DNA of 64,000 nt. It comes from Cucumis sativus (lineage: Eukaryota; Streptophyta; Magnoliopsida; Cucurbitales; Cucurbitaceae). Both the position numbers and the translations under genes were made by a program. Positions within the stretch are counted from its first letter, which is position 1. Every line of letters starts with the position of its first letter. The stretch is from the NCBI RefSeq assembly GCF_000004075.3, contig NC_026657.2:33714732-33778731 (forward strand), read 5' to 3'. Of this stretch, positions 33,991-45,789 are shown in pieces. Under the pieces are notes generated by a model. It did not search any database. It was not told the origin of the DNA and saw only the letters and a list, made by a program, of their open reading frames with translations.

Positions 33991-36900
33991 CTTCCCAACT
34001 TTCTACATATTTCACCATAATTATTATGACGACGGTCTATCAATACATGCCACGTTATCTTAAATAAATCAATATTTATAGACCCAAAAACCATCTTAAA
34101 TCCATCAATCGTTTCAAAAGCCTAAGCGTGAAGATGAGTATTAACTGGAAGGAACAAAGGCTTGAACACATGAGCTTATCGATACCTTCCTCAATAAACA
34201 ATTAAACTAAAAGCTTAACCTAATAAGTAAGAGTTATTAATAAATATAATATCTAATATATACATCATATCAACACTTCTCTCATTTATGCAAGAGGAAT
34301 GTATTGAGTGTTACTATAAAATGAGATGTGTTCTCAAGAAGAATCAATTGAAATTAAAACATACATATATTTTGTTATGAAATTGATAAGATTACAAATT
34401 TGATACTAACTTTTCTTTTTAAAGAAAAATGATACGAACTTTTTTCCCATGAAACTTGCAAATTTAATTTTTTGGGGGTGTGTTGTTTAATGTGATTTGT
34501 CTGACCAACTTAATTGCGTGCAAAGTTTGATTTGTATTGAATGAGTTTTAAGATGGTTTTTAATAACTAAAAATAAAGGAATGAACGACAAAAATTGTAA
34601 AAAGTTAGAATTTTCAACGTTTAGCTAAATTATTTGTAGGGAAAATTGGCACAACTCTTCCAATGTTCAATTCTAATTTTAATGTTAAAATTTGTTGGAT
34701 TTTGACAAAAATATTAAAAAAATTATCACAGTTGAGATTGAACAAACTGAGAGTACTTCGATCAGTTCTATAAAAAGACACATTTCTTTGATTTCCATCC
34801 ATCCCAATTTGAAGAAGCATATATAAGTTTGCAACACCTAGCTCAATTATTTATATGTACGGTCGTAATATATACATTTTTACTTCATCATGATTTTTTT
34901 TTTTGTCTGAGATGGAGTTTTTACATGTTAATTATATTGCCTTCCTATTATTACTGTTATTATTTTTAATTATTTAAAAACGATACCCAATTTATCAACA
35001 CGGTTTTACTATATAATTATAATTCGATGCGCACTTAACCTCATCACACATGAACATTCACTTATTAGTTATGTAAGGTGCGTAGTGGAAGTTATGTGTT
35101 GATGGTTGAAGAACTACTTATGAGCCAAATATAAGATAGAAGTTTCACCATGGAAATAAGGTATATTGACATGTGTGACTTCAAAGAAAAACCTTGAGAG
35201 GTGGCATTATTTCATATAGTGTACTCTTTAAAGCGAAATAAGTTATAGTTATTTGAGTCGAGAATTATAATAATTGGTGAAGAACATGGATGTAACAGAA
35301 GCTATTGAAATATTCTTCAAATATCTCGTCAAGAACATGGTTATACTTATTTCATTTATTTATATAAAATATACATGCAATATAAAATGTATAAAGTTGA
35401 GAAGAGACTTAAGCCCTCCCTAGCTTATAAATGTGTCGTGGTGGGAAGGTTAATTTTCTCCATTGGTTCTCCAAGTCTTTATTCCTATTTTTACAATAAT
35501 TTTTTTTTCAAAAAGAGGATTAAAATTAATTGTCGTAATTTTAATCTTATGATGGTTAAAATAATATAAATTAGTTTAGATACTAATTATTTTTATAAAA
35601 GAATTTAATAAATTTTGATTGATATATTCATTTGGATGTTAGTTATATTTGGAAGAATTTTTAGAAATAGTACATTTTACAACCATATTTACAACCTATA
35701 ACAATTTTATCTCCGATAGTTATCGATATACTATCGTAATAAAAGACTATGTAATAGAATTCAAAATTTTGCTATAACTTATAAATATTTTAATTTATTT
35801 TGCTATTTTAAAAAATGTTTCTTATATTATTTATGTTTTCACACATCTCTCCCGATGTATATTAAGAAAAAAGTCAACAATTAAGAACGTTTTTTTAAAC
35901 ATTAATCTTCACTTGCCATTTTTTAGGGAGAGAGAAACAAAAAAAATGCCTTATTTATCTAATTTGTTTCAAAACAACTACTTCTCTTTAATATTTTTTT
36001 CTTCAAAACTTCACTACTTTTGCAATTCATCCCTTTAATTTAATAGGTACACAATTGGGAATTTATTTATTAACATTTTTGTGGATATTAGCCTATAAGA
36101 GATTTGACCACAGCAGTGGGAGTAATGGAGATGAGGGGTGGCTTCTTATCCAGATCATTCATTAATTATGATATTAAAAGTGTATGTGTGTATACGTATT
36201 TTATATTAGTTTCATCAGTAATAACATTGAACAAGAAACAAAGATATTTGAAGTAAAAATGTGAAATAATTGGTGTTGATAATTACAATATTCATATCAA
36301 TTGTTTCAACTGAGACGGCTTATATGAACGTAGCTAGGTTAGGCATGCACACGTATTTACGTGCCCTCTCACTTTGGACTCAACCAAATAATTGCTACTT
36401 ATTAGACACTATTGAAAAATATTGGGGTTCATTTTCCATCATCAATTAATAGGGTTACGCCATAAATGCTTCTCTTTTTTCCTTTAAAAATTTTGTTCAA
36501 TATTTAGGTTCATTCAATATTTTCTCTTTTAAAAAATTTCTCAGTATTATATTAGACAAAGAAACCCATTTGATCTTCAATGTAAATTTATTATTTTGAA
36601 GAGGAAAGACGAGAAAAGGAAGCATCGGTGTTGACGCATGCCACAAAACCTCTAAAATGCTTAAGCAATATTCGCTAAAAGAAATAGAGCAAGCTAGAGA
36701 TGGAGGAGCAAAAGTCTCGTTTTACTGGGCTCTTTCATTGCTATTTATGATGAGATTCAAACATCTTCCTTATCTCTTTTAGATTTGGAAGCTATTTCCT
36801 GTTCCTATTTAGAAACCGAGTGCACGTTACTGAATTTTGGCCACGAAAATGTTCTAGAATGGAGGCTGATCCAATTCTGCCGCCTTTGTGTGAGATTACT

Positions 36901-38100
36901 CATCTTGGGTCGACCTTAGCTTTGCGTTTAGCTTCGATGGATGAGGCCGAGGCATGCGGTAAAGGCCTAGTTAGCCTCAACCTAATTAAGGGACGAGGTG
37001 GTTCAATTTGGTTCGACATAATTGCACGTTGTATTTTTTTTGTTAGGAACTCTCCCGGACTTTCCTCCTGTCATTTGTAGATCCACACTTTGGAATTAAG
37101 TAACTCTCTGCTCTGCCGATCCAACATTATCTATTAACAATTTTCTTTATGAACAAAATTGTATAGAACTCCAGGTTTAATCCAAAATAGCATCTGTAAC
37201 CTCACGTTACAAAGAATTAATAGTGATTGGATAAATTTGTCTTCATAACGTGAGGTTACATATATATTAACTCAAACATTGCTCCAATTTGCTGGGACAA
37301 TGAGTGATTAACTACAACTTTTTTTGTTAACTATTTTGCTCTTTTGGTCTTTATTTTTTAAAATTAAGTCTATAAACTGCAACAAATTGAAAATTATAAA
37401 AAAGCAGCTTTCATATAATATAATTGTTTATGTTTTGAAATTTTGGATAAAAATTTTAGGATTGTATTTAAAAAAAATTAAATGTAAAAAATATTTTAAG
37501 TCATAAACAAAATAGACTTAATTTTTTTTAAAATACAAAAAATGAAATAATTAAGACACAATAATCATTTAAAAAACTCATTAGAAGATTGCTATGGAGA
37601 AGAATATAAAACAATATCAAGCATGAGGAGAAGAATTTTTTTTCTTTATAAATTCTTATTTAAAATGAAAGGAAGTTACAAATTAAAACCTTTTGATATA
37701 TATATTCTATTATTTTTTATACACAGTATTCCATTAAATATGATTAATGATGATGAGTAAATGTTTCACAACGTAAGCAGTAGAGAGAATTTGTAAAGGA
37801 GAAGATTTTTCTGACTTGAGATAGAGAGAGAGATAATGAGATGATGTATTAGAGAAAATATTATGGCAAACAAAAGAGTTTATTTTTAATATTGCAACAC
37901 TAATTTCTCGTCGATTCAATCCAAAATTTTAAGCGAATGGGAAAAGATTTTTTTTTCATTCAGCTTGAAATATATGGAAAGAGCTAAGCAAGACGTGGAA
38001 ATGTATATTAATTGGAAAAGAAACACACATTAGAGAAATAAAAAGCTATTTATATAGCTGAGGAAAAAGCTTAGGAAAAAGGATAAAACCAAAACTATTA
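33991..38100. other. Intergenic region between T2 RNase 2 and CYP72A
   Basis: AT-rich, with no recognisable gene. An 86-codon frame at 36,820-37,080 has more balanced base use but no known motif and may be part of a decayed element. A TCTATC/GATAGT-type repeat occurs at about 35,700-35,750. Confidence 0.5.
37195..37260. repeat. Perfect 15-bp inverted repeat (stem-loop)
   Basis: TGTAACCTCACGTTA (37,195-37,209) and TAACGTGAGGTTACA (37,246-37,260) are exact reverse complements with a 36-nt loop. It could be a tiny MITE end pair or a regulatory hairpin; no target-site duplication is seen. Confidence 0.85.
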
Positions 38101-41100
38101 TTACAGTTTACGAAGGATGAGATGAGCTCCATGTTGTGGTTGAATAGTGATATGTGTGATAGGAGCATGAGTATAAGTTGGAGAAAGTGTAAATGAGAAT
38201 TGTTGCAAAATCATTGATAATGCTATTTTGGCTTCAATCATTGCAAAGTTTTGACCAATGCAAATACGAGGACCCCATCCAAAAGGAATAAAGCATACTT
38301 GATTCTTTGTTGCTTTGGAAATTCCTTCTGCAAATCTTTCTGGGTTGAACTCAAGTGCATCTTCACCCCATATTTTGGGATTTTGGTGCATGCTTAAGAT
38401 TGGTACTCCTATTGATACTCCACACGGTAATGTCAAATTCCCCAATTTTGTTTCATTGTGAATCTCTCGAGCTAACATTCCAACTGGAGGGTACAGCCTA
38501 AGAACTTCATTGAGTATCATATTTACCTGTATAATTACCAAAATACATATAACAAATACTGATCAATTATTCTTAGTCAAAATTCTAGAAACAGATTTTT
38601 TTTTCTAAAAGTTACATTTTCTAATTAGTTCTCAAATCCTGAGAACAAAACCTAAAATTAACAAGTGAAAAATAATACTTATAAGATCAAATCGTACCAA
38701 GCAAAGAGGTAGCTTTCAATTTATTGCCTAGAGAGTAGGGGTGTTCGTCTGATTTTGGTCAAAAGCAGTAATCGAACATAACATGTTGGTTCTATAGTAT
38801 TTTGACCCAAGAAATAATTTGAAATCGTACTAACCAGTTCGGTTTGGTTCGAGTTTTAATCGATTTCTTACTTTACATATAACCTAGTATCAGTTCGGTT
38901 TGGTTTATTTGTTTTTTTAACGAGAAAATTGTAGATCAAACCAAAAAAACTAAAACTTTTAAAAGATTAAGACATGATGAAGGTTATGTTCATATCATCA
39001 CGTAGAAGTATATGTGTTGGAGGATCATTAATTGTCCCTAAAAGATTGATTAAGCAATTTTTAACATTTTTAAAGAATAAATACACACATAAAAATTTAT
39101 GAGCAAAACTTGTATGGTAAATTAAATAACTTAAATGTAGAGAGAAAGGAATGATTTACTTACTACTCTTAGACGACTTAAACCATCGAAATCCAATTTC
39201 TTGTTATCGCCAAAAACCTCCAAAACTTCTGCTCTTGCTCGATCTTGCCACTCTGGGTATCGACCAAGTAGAACCATTGTCCAAGCAAGCAATACAGCTG
39301 TGGTTTCTTGACCGGCAAAATAGAAAAGCCTGCATTCACTAATTACTTCTTCTATGCTCATTCCAACATCTTTCTTGTTTTTGTGTTCTTCAATTTGACT
39401 TGCATTTGATTCTAAAAGAATGCCTAATAGATCTTCATTGTTGGAAGCTTCACCCTTCTTCATACCATTTTGTCTTTTGTTTATAATACCCCGAACCATA
39501 TCTCGTATTTTTGTATCAATCTCTTGCATCCTATTGTTTAATTTTGTTGGTACATACCTAAAACCAAATATATGTACTATTCATCAACAATTCAATCAAA
39601 ATAGTCGTTTCAACTATGAAAACGACAAATAAAAAGCAAAAAACAGTTCACAATAAAGATAAACACAAATATTTACTTGATTATCTGACCGTGTGTTAAA
39701 CTATAGATGGAAAAATCAATTTATTATTAGACAAAACTTAGTTAATACTGATTGAAAATACATCAATAGAATTAAAGAATATATAAATGACACTTCTCTA
39801 AACTCTTTGGCCTTAAGCCTAGAATCATAAATAGCAAAAAGTACAAAAAATGGTTATTTTCTCAATTAAAAAAAATTAATTAACTAAAAGCTACCAATAA
39901 AAACTAAGGGTGAAATCGGGTTGGGTTGGGTTGGGAGACATTCTCAACTCAACCCATATTTTCTGGTTATTTGGGTTGACAACTCGAATAACCCGAATTT
40001 AGTTTCTAATCCAACCCGTAAAATATGGGTTGAGTTGTCGGATTGTATATATAATTATTTTTTTAATTTTTCTTTTCCCATTTTCTAATTTCTAATGATT
40101 ATAAAAGTTTGAAATTGTTACATTTAAATTTCAAACCTACATAATTCAAACTTTCATACAATAAATTCAAGATTTATATACATTTAATTTGTTTTTTTTA
40201 TTAAAATAATATTTATTTATTTATTTACTTATTTATATATTACATAATTCAGATTGGGTTGGGTTGAACCAAAATTTTCAACCCTCCAACCTGAGACCCA
40301 ACCCAACCCGAAAAAATCATTTTTTTTAACCCAACCCAACTCATATTTTAACCTAACCCAACCCAACCCTTATAATATGGGTTGTGTAGTCCGGGTTATT
40401 CGGGTTCAACTCATATTTGTACACCCTTACTCAAAACCAAAAGTGAGTGAAAATGAAAATCTTGAAACATTAAATATCATCAAATAAAAATTAATTAAAT
40501 TTAATATACTAGGATAGTCGGAAGCTGATCAAACGTTTGCATCCAACCGTTCAGAATATTGGATTCAATCCATAAATAAGTAATTAAAAAAGATCACACA
40601 CCATCTTATTGAGACACATTAAGGAACCTACAATATTTGAAACAAAAAGAGAGATCTCAAGATCTTTAAAAAATACATTGATACTATTTATCTCATTGTG
40701 AATTAGTTAGCTATGAGGTCGGTTGAGTAAGAATATATATTACTTTGGACCAAATGAAAGTTATACTAAAAAATGGCAAAGAGACCAAAAAGATATTTAG
40801 TTGAGATCAATTTAAATAACTAAAGCAACATATACCCATAATACATTGAATTATCATACCTAGCCCCTGGAATGTAGTAACCTCTCTTTGTTAGGTACGA
40901 CATCAATAGCATTGCCCACTCTTTCAAGAGTTGGAAGATTTTTTTTCCTTCGTCATAACTACTCCCAAAAGCAGTTCTTGAAATCACATCAGCAGTCATA
41001 TTTTGTAAATCAGGCCACACATCTATTTCACAACTTTCTTCTTCATTAATCATCTTTTCCCATTTGTTAACCATTTCTCTACAACTCTTCGAGAATGCAG

Positions 41101-42390
41101 GAAACATTTCCTACACAAAATTTCACAAGCATAAAATACACTTAAAAAAGCAAAGAACCTCATACTGTGATTGTACTTATAAGATAGATGGATGGACTAT
41201 TTTTGTTATTGACAATTGGTATTGAGTTCAATAAAATTTTGGAATCTGATAAAAAACAGTGAACCTGGAAAAACTAATCATGATATCACTATCACAGATG
41301 TACATTATTGAAGGAAGGTATTTTTGAAATGTGTTTGTGGGTCCTACGTACTTTTCTTTAGAATGGAAATAAATTTCAATGAGAAATGAATTAAAAAAAT
41401 GGTAAAGTTCCAAAACTCTGCATCTCCAAATGGGAATCTAATCAAACATGAAAGACTAAAATATGAAGGAAAAAAAAAAGGAGAGTAAAGGAGGTAATAG
41501 AATCATGACAAAATTAATAATCCGAACAATTTGGTTGGATCTAAAACAAACTCTTCAATCTCTGGTGATCCATTCCTTTAATTACACATACAGTAAGGCA
41601 GAAAGACAAGAAGTTTAAACATGGAAAATACATATAAATTGTAGCTTTATATACATGGTAGTCTTAATTTCTACTCGGTAGAATTTGGGTTCGAGTTTTT
41701 TTTTTTTTAATATAAAGTAAATGCACAAAAATGAACTTTTTTTGGGGAATATATTGAAATTAGGCCAAAATAATAATAATAATTATACCTTTAACTTCTC
41801 CATGTGAAAAGCAGGGTTGATGATTTTTCTATGTTTAGCCCATTTAGATCCCTCGAGAGTGACAAGTCCACTACCCATTCTTCGTCTAAGGGGAAATGAA
41901 GATGTCTTTCGAATATCATTTATTTGAGAGAAAGCAATCTTCACTTGTTCTGGTTCTGTTATATACACTCTTGGTGTTGTTCCAATCCATGTGAAAGAAT
42001 TCTTACCTACCAATTAATATTTCATTTTAAACAAATAATAACCAGATGAAGTAGTGATAAAAAAGATCAGAATTAGATGAGAGGAAGATAGAGACGAGTA
42101 GTACCATATTTGTGGATGGTGGGATAAGAGGAAGGAGTGGCACGTGAAGCAATATCATGAGAGAAGGTCATGGACTGCAATCTTGCTTGCCGGACGGCCA
42201 CCCCAATCTCCTTCGTATCACCAAAGAGAAAGCGATAAGAGTTGCCGGCGAGGCCTTGCTGTCTCAACAACTTCTCAAGCCTCTTTGGCCTAAGCCAAAC
42301 CCAATTCACAATTCTCCATCCCCATAATCCCAGTAATCCCAAGAACCACAATAAACCCACTCCCCATATCCAATTATTCCACTTCATCAT
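38101..42390 (-). CDS. Cytochrome P450, CYP72A family (complete, 5 exons)
   Basis: Exons 42,105-42,390, 41,789-42,006, 40,860-41,110, 39,164-39,557 and 38,101-38,526 join with consistent phases to 524 aa, the usual CYP72A length. It has an N-terminal membrane anchor (about 8-30, [17 protein letters not shown]), so it is an ER-bound monooxygenase. Oxygen-binding I-helix AGQETT is at 333-338, ExxR at 390-393 (EVLR), PERF at 445-448, and the haem loop [10 protein letters not shown] at 465-474 with ligand Cys472. The C-terminus [13 protein letters not shown] is typical of CYP72A, a family that oxidises terpenoids such as triterpene sapogenins, secologanin precursors or gibberellins. The substrate here cannot be told. 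The start is the first ATG of exon 1, an ATG-ATG pair. Intron 3 holds a MITE-like element. A broken tandem copy follows upstream. Confidence 0.93.
39906..40428. mobile_element. MITE-like element with ACT target-site duplication, in a CYP72A intron
   Basis: Bounded by AAGGGTG and CACCCTT inverted ends, flanked on both sides by ACT (39,903-39,905 and 40,429-40,431). The interior is rich in GGGTTGGGTT on the left and AACCCAACCC on the right, so large parts can fold back. A 3-bp duplication with short TIRs fits a PIF/Harbinger- or similar-type nonautonomous element. 523 bp; it encodes nothing. Confidence 0.6.
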
Positions 42391-42440
42391 ATCCACTTCC
42401 CCACTCTACACTTTAATTTTCCAACACAAAACTCTCTCTC

Positions 42441-42448
42441 TATATATA
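42441..42448 (-). promoter_or_regulatory. TATA box of the CYP72A gene
   Basis: TATATATA followed by GAGAGAGAG in the sense of the gene, 51-58 nt before the ATG. Confidence 0.55.
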
Positions 42449-42479
42449 TCATTTCTTTTCCAATTGTGTGTGAATTTCT

Positions 42480-45400
42480 AGGCAAGGACTTCAGCACCCA
42501 TTAGAAGATAAAGGTAGATTTTTTGAAACTTTAAAGATTCCCTGTTTATTTTAATATTAATTATTATACAAATTCACAGAGATACATATAAAATTGGATT
42601 TGTTTATTTTTAGCTCTTTTATCTACATTCTGATATTTATATACTTGATAAAGTTTAGTTTTTCTAATCTCGTATATGTTAATTACGTTTAAATCTTTTA
42701 TTAGTAAATATTAGTATCTAACATACAAAAGTTAATAAATTTTGTATTTTTTGTTTAAATAATTGTTTTATATGCCATTGACATGGAGATAAAATTGGCA
42801 CAAAATAAATTATGTATTTTTTGTGTGGAAAATTAGATGAGAGCTCCACGTGTGGATAGTTGTTTAGAGATTTGTAATTTGATTAGAGTTAAAAGGATTG
42901 AAGCATAAAATAATGTCAAAACCAAGATGCAGACGTTCCATGAAGCTCATCCCGAGAAATAAATGGAGCCATCATACTTGTCTGCATATGTAACTAATTC
43001 AAATCAGAGAATATATAATTGTCTACGACTACAACGTCATTGATTACGTACACAACATTCCTTTTCAATCAAGCCAACCATTTTTTTAGTTAAAGATTAG
43101 TTCCCCACTTAATTATTTTACGAAAGAGTCATAAAGTTTAGATAACTTTTTCTTACGTTTCCCAAACTTTTAGACCATAACATTTTGTTCAACTTTTTCG
43201 TTAAAATTGTTCGTGCTAAATTTTGGATAAAAAATTGCATTTAAGAGGACCTGTAAAAAAATGGACTTTAATATCTAACCCAATGAAAAAACTTAATAAT
43301 TGAGAAAAAGTAAAAGCCTTGTAAAGAACCCAACCCACTAGGATTAATTAGAATATTGGTTTCATAATTTGATAACCTCGGTTCATCTCTCGAATTAAAT
43401 AAGCTAAGTCATGTATTTAATTAATCATCAAATTTTTTAAGACTCAACTTTAATTACTTCATTCAAAAATGCCTAGTGAAGTTTGAATGTTTGACTGAAA
43501 GCATTCCTCTTCTCACGGCATACATAGACCATAATATTGTCCATTCAACAAATGGAGAAGGTCGACCTCAGTCACATTCTTAACTAAGACCTATGATAAA
43601 GAAGTTGGTTTGGACTTTTAACCTAAATCGAAAGATTTAACCTCATCCTCATCGGAGTCGAGCCCAATTTGCATTTTTCTTCTAAGGTTATGCATGGGCT
43701 ACGATCCTATATTCTTGAGGCCTGTAATGCTTAAACTTGGGGGCAAGTTTGGATCTGTGATATTTGTCAGCCCACTCCAAGTATGAGGCTGTCCTCAGTC
43801 CTCAGTCCTCAGTTTGCGTTGCTTTGCTTGTTGCTCATCACTTTTCACCCACCGCCTTGTCGTCTCATTGTTGCACACACACTGTTTCATTGTTCATGTG
43901 TTTTCTGGAATATGATTCTGATTTCTTGGCTTATTCTATGATATATCGTTTGACCCCATTTTTTTCGTTAGAGTTGGATGGAAATTAACATTGTTATAAC
44001 TATATGTATATTTTTCTAAATAACTTAAGAACATTTATCAATCCAACCCAACTAAACAATACGAGGATTTGCTGTATTAAAAAGTTCAATTATTACTCAC
44101 AAAATAAATTAAATTATAAAAAAAAGGTTAATAAAATCAACTTGAAACATTTACCTATAGACATTCATGTACTACATAAAATAATAACAACGCAGGTGAA
44201 GTAGTGTTTAGTGATAGCATTTTAATGTTTATGCTTCTTTTGTTTTTTTCTTTTAATTTAAAGGGGATAATGGTTTATTGTTATTCAGGATCACTTTCTA
44301 TTTATCATTTTCAAACTTAAAATAAATGAATAATTCCTCCAAGCTTAGCACTATATCTTTGAAATTAATGCCACAAGGATATTTTGCACGCATATACTTT
44401 ATCTCAACATGATCATATTTTTAAAAACCCAATATGGATGGTGATGTGTAGCCCTTGAGTCTCCTTAAACTAATTAAATTGAGGCAACAAAAAAAGAGAA
44501 AGAAATAAAATAGAAACAAGCTGTGTGTAATGCAAATATCACTAGTATCACCAAAAGAAAACAATTAATAATAGAGGACACACACATGAAACTGTTATAA
44601 ATAAGGTTTGACCAATTAGATGATCATTTACAAGCAACTTAGGATGATAAACGCATCAAAAGGATTTTAAAAAATGGTGAGGCAGAGAGAAAATATGTTG
44701 TTTCTGAGTATATTGGCATTCATATATATTCATAGCATGCAAGGTGTGAAGGAGTTAATGAATATGACTATTTGCGAGTTGTGCTTCAATGACAGCCAGC
44801 CACTTGTAGTGATGCAACCAAGCCTTACCCTTATTGGCATTGCCATCAAGGGGATGAAATATGAATAAATGGATGATAAATTTGGAAATCATATTCATTT
44901 GGGACTTCTTTAATTTTATAGTTAAAAGAAAATATAAATGATGCCTTCGTTATGATAGTGTTCAAAGATTGGCTTTATTTCAAATATAACCGTATGGGTT
45001 ATTCTAGTGGTTTTATAGCCCTCTCACAAAGGCCAAAACTTGAGTCTGCCATCTTGACATTATTGTTTAAATTAAATTAAATGTTATTTTATATAATACT
45101 ATAACAAAAACCACTCAACTTAGTCCAATTCAATCACCAAACATTTTCATTAGATTAGTTTAGTCCAACTCAACAATAAACATTATTTTACTTTATTCAA
45201 ATTAAAACTTTGCAGCCTGATTAAAACATCTATTTACTTTACAATATTGAGTTGAAGAGTCCTCACTTCCGTATGGTATTATGTAAAATTACCATAAAAA
45301 AAATTATTGGTTTAGTAGAGAAAAATCTATAAAATTGAAGGATATTAATGAGTTGCATTGAAAGTTCTCAACAAAATGGACACATATAATTCTTATCATC

Positions 45401-45780
45401 CTTACCATTGCCTCATTCGAAGTAAGGTTCCATTGAATAGGAGTAGTAACACCGGGCATCCAATATCATTGGGAGCAGTGAAGTAAATTTTGGCATTGTT
45501 CCATCTGGTCAAGTCTATATCAATTGCACATATATATGCGTGCTAAGCTTATTATATATACGCATAACTATATATTATATATCGTAAGGATACTTCTCCC
45601 ATTTAGTCATGTTTCGCATCATTTTAAAAATAATCACGTCGAGTTAAATAACATTACAAAAAAAAAAAGAACCAATTTACAAAATCAAAACTAATGTAGA
45701 AACAAAGAAAGCGTAAGAGGTTTTAGAATAACCTCTCATGTTTGTACCTAAAGACATTAGTCAAATAAAAAACTATATCT
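42480..45780. other. Spacer between the two CYP72A copies
   Basis: AT-rich, with a more balanced patch at about 43,500-43,990 that may be decayed element sequence; it contains a 7-bp tandem repeat (TCCTCAG, about 3 times, near 43,793-43,813). The only candidate gene is a short frame at 44,674. Confidence 0.5.
44674..44868 (+). CDS. Possible small secreted peptide (64 aa), unrecognised
   Basis: A 64-codon frame with a hydrophobic run (MLFLSILAFIYIHSMQG) that looks like a signal peptide, followed by a short tail with two Cys (CELC). A TATAAATA box lies about 75 nt before the ATG (near 44,597), and between them is only a short upstream frame. No homologue is known to me and only two cysteines are present, so this could equally be chance. 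It may continue in further exons. Confidence 0.22.
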   Translation: MVRQRENMLFLSILAFIYIHSMQGVKELMNMTICELCFNDSQPLVVMQPSLTLIGIAIKGMKYE

Positions 45781-45789
45781 TACGAAGGA

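Noticed and set aside
36820-37080. 86-codon plus-strand frame with coding-like composition
   Set aside because: No recognisable motif and no context; possibly a decayed element, not enough to call a gene.
39906-40428. Telomere-like GGGTTGGGTT runs
   Set aside because: The unit is not TTTAGGG and the runs lie inside a bounded, TIR-flanked element.
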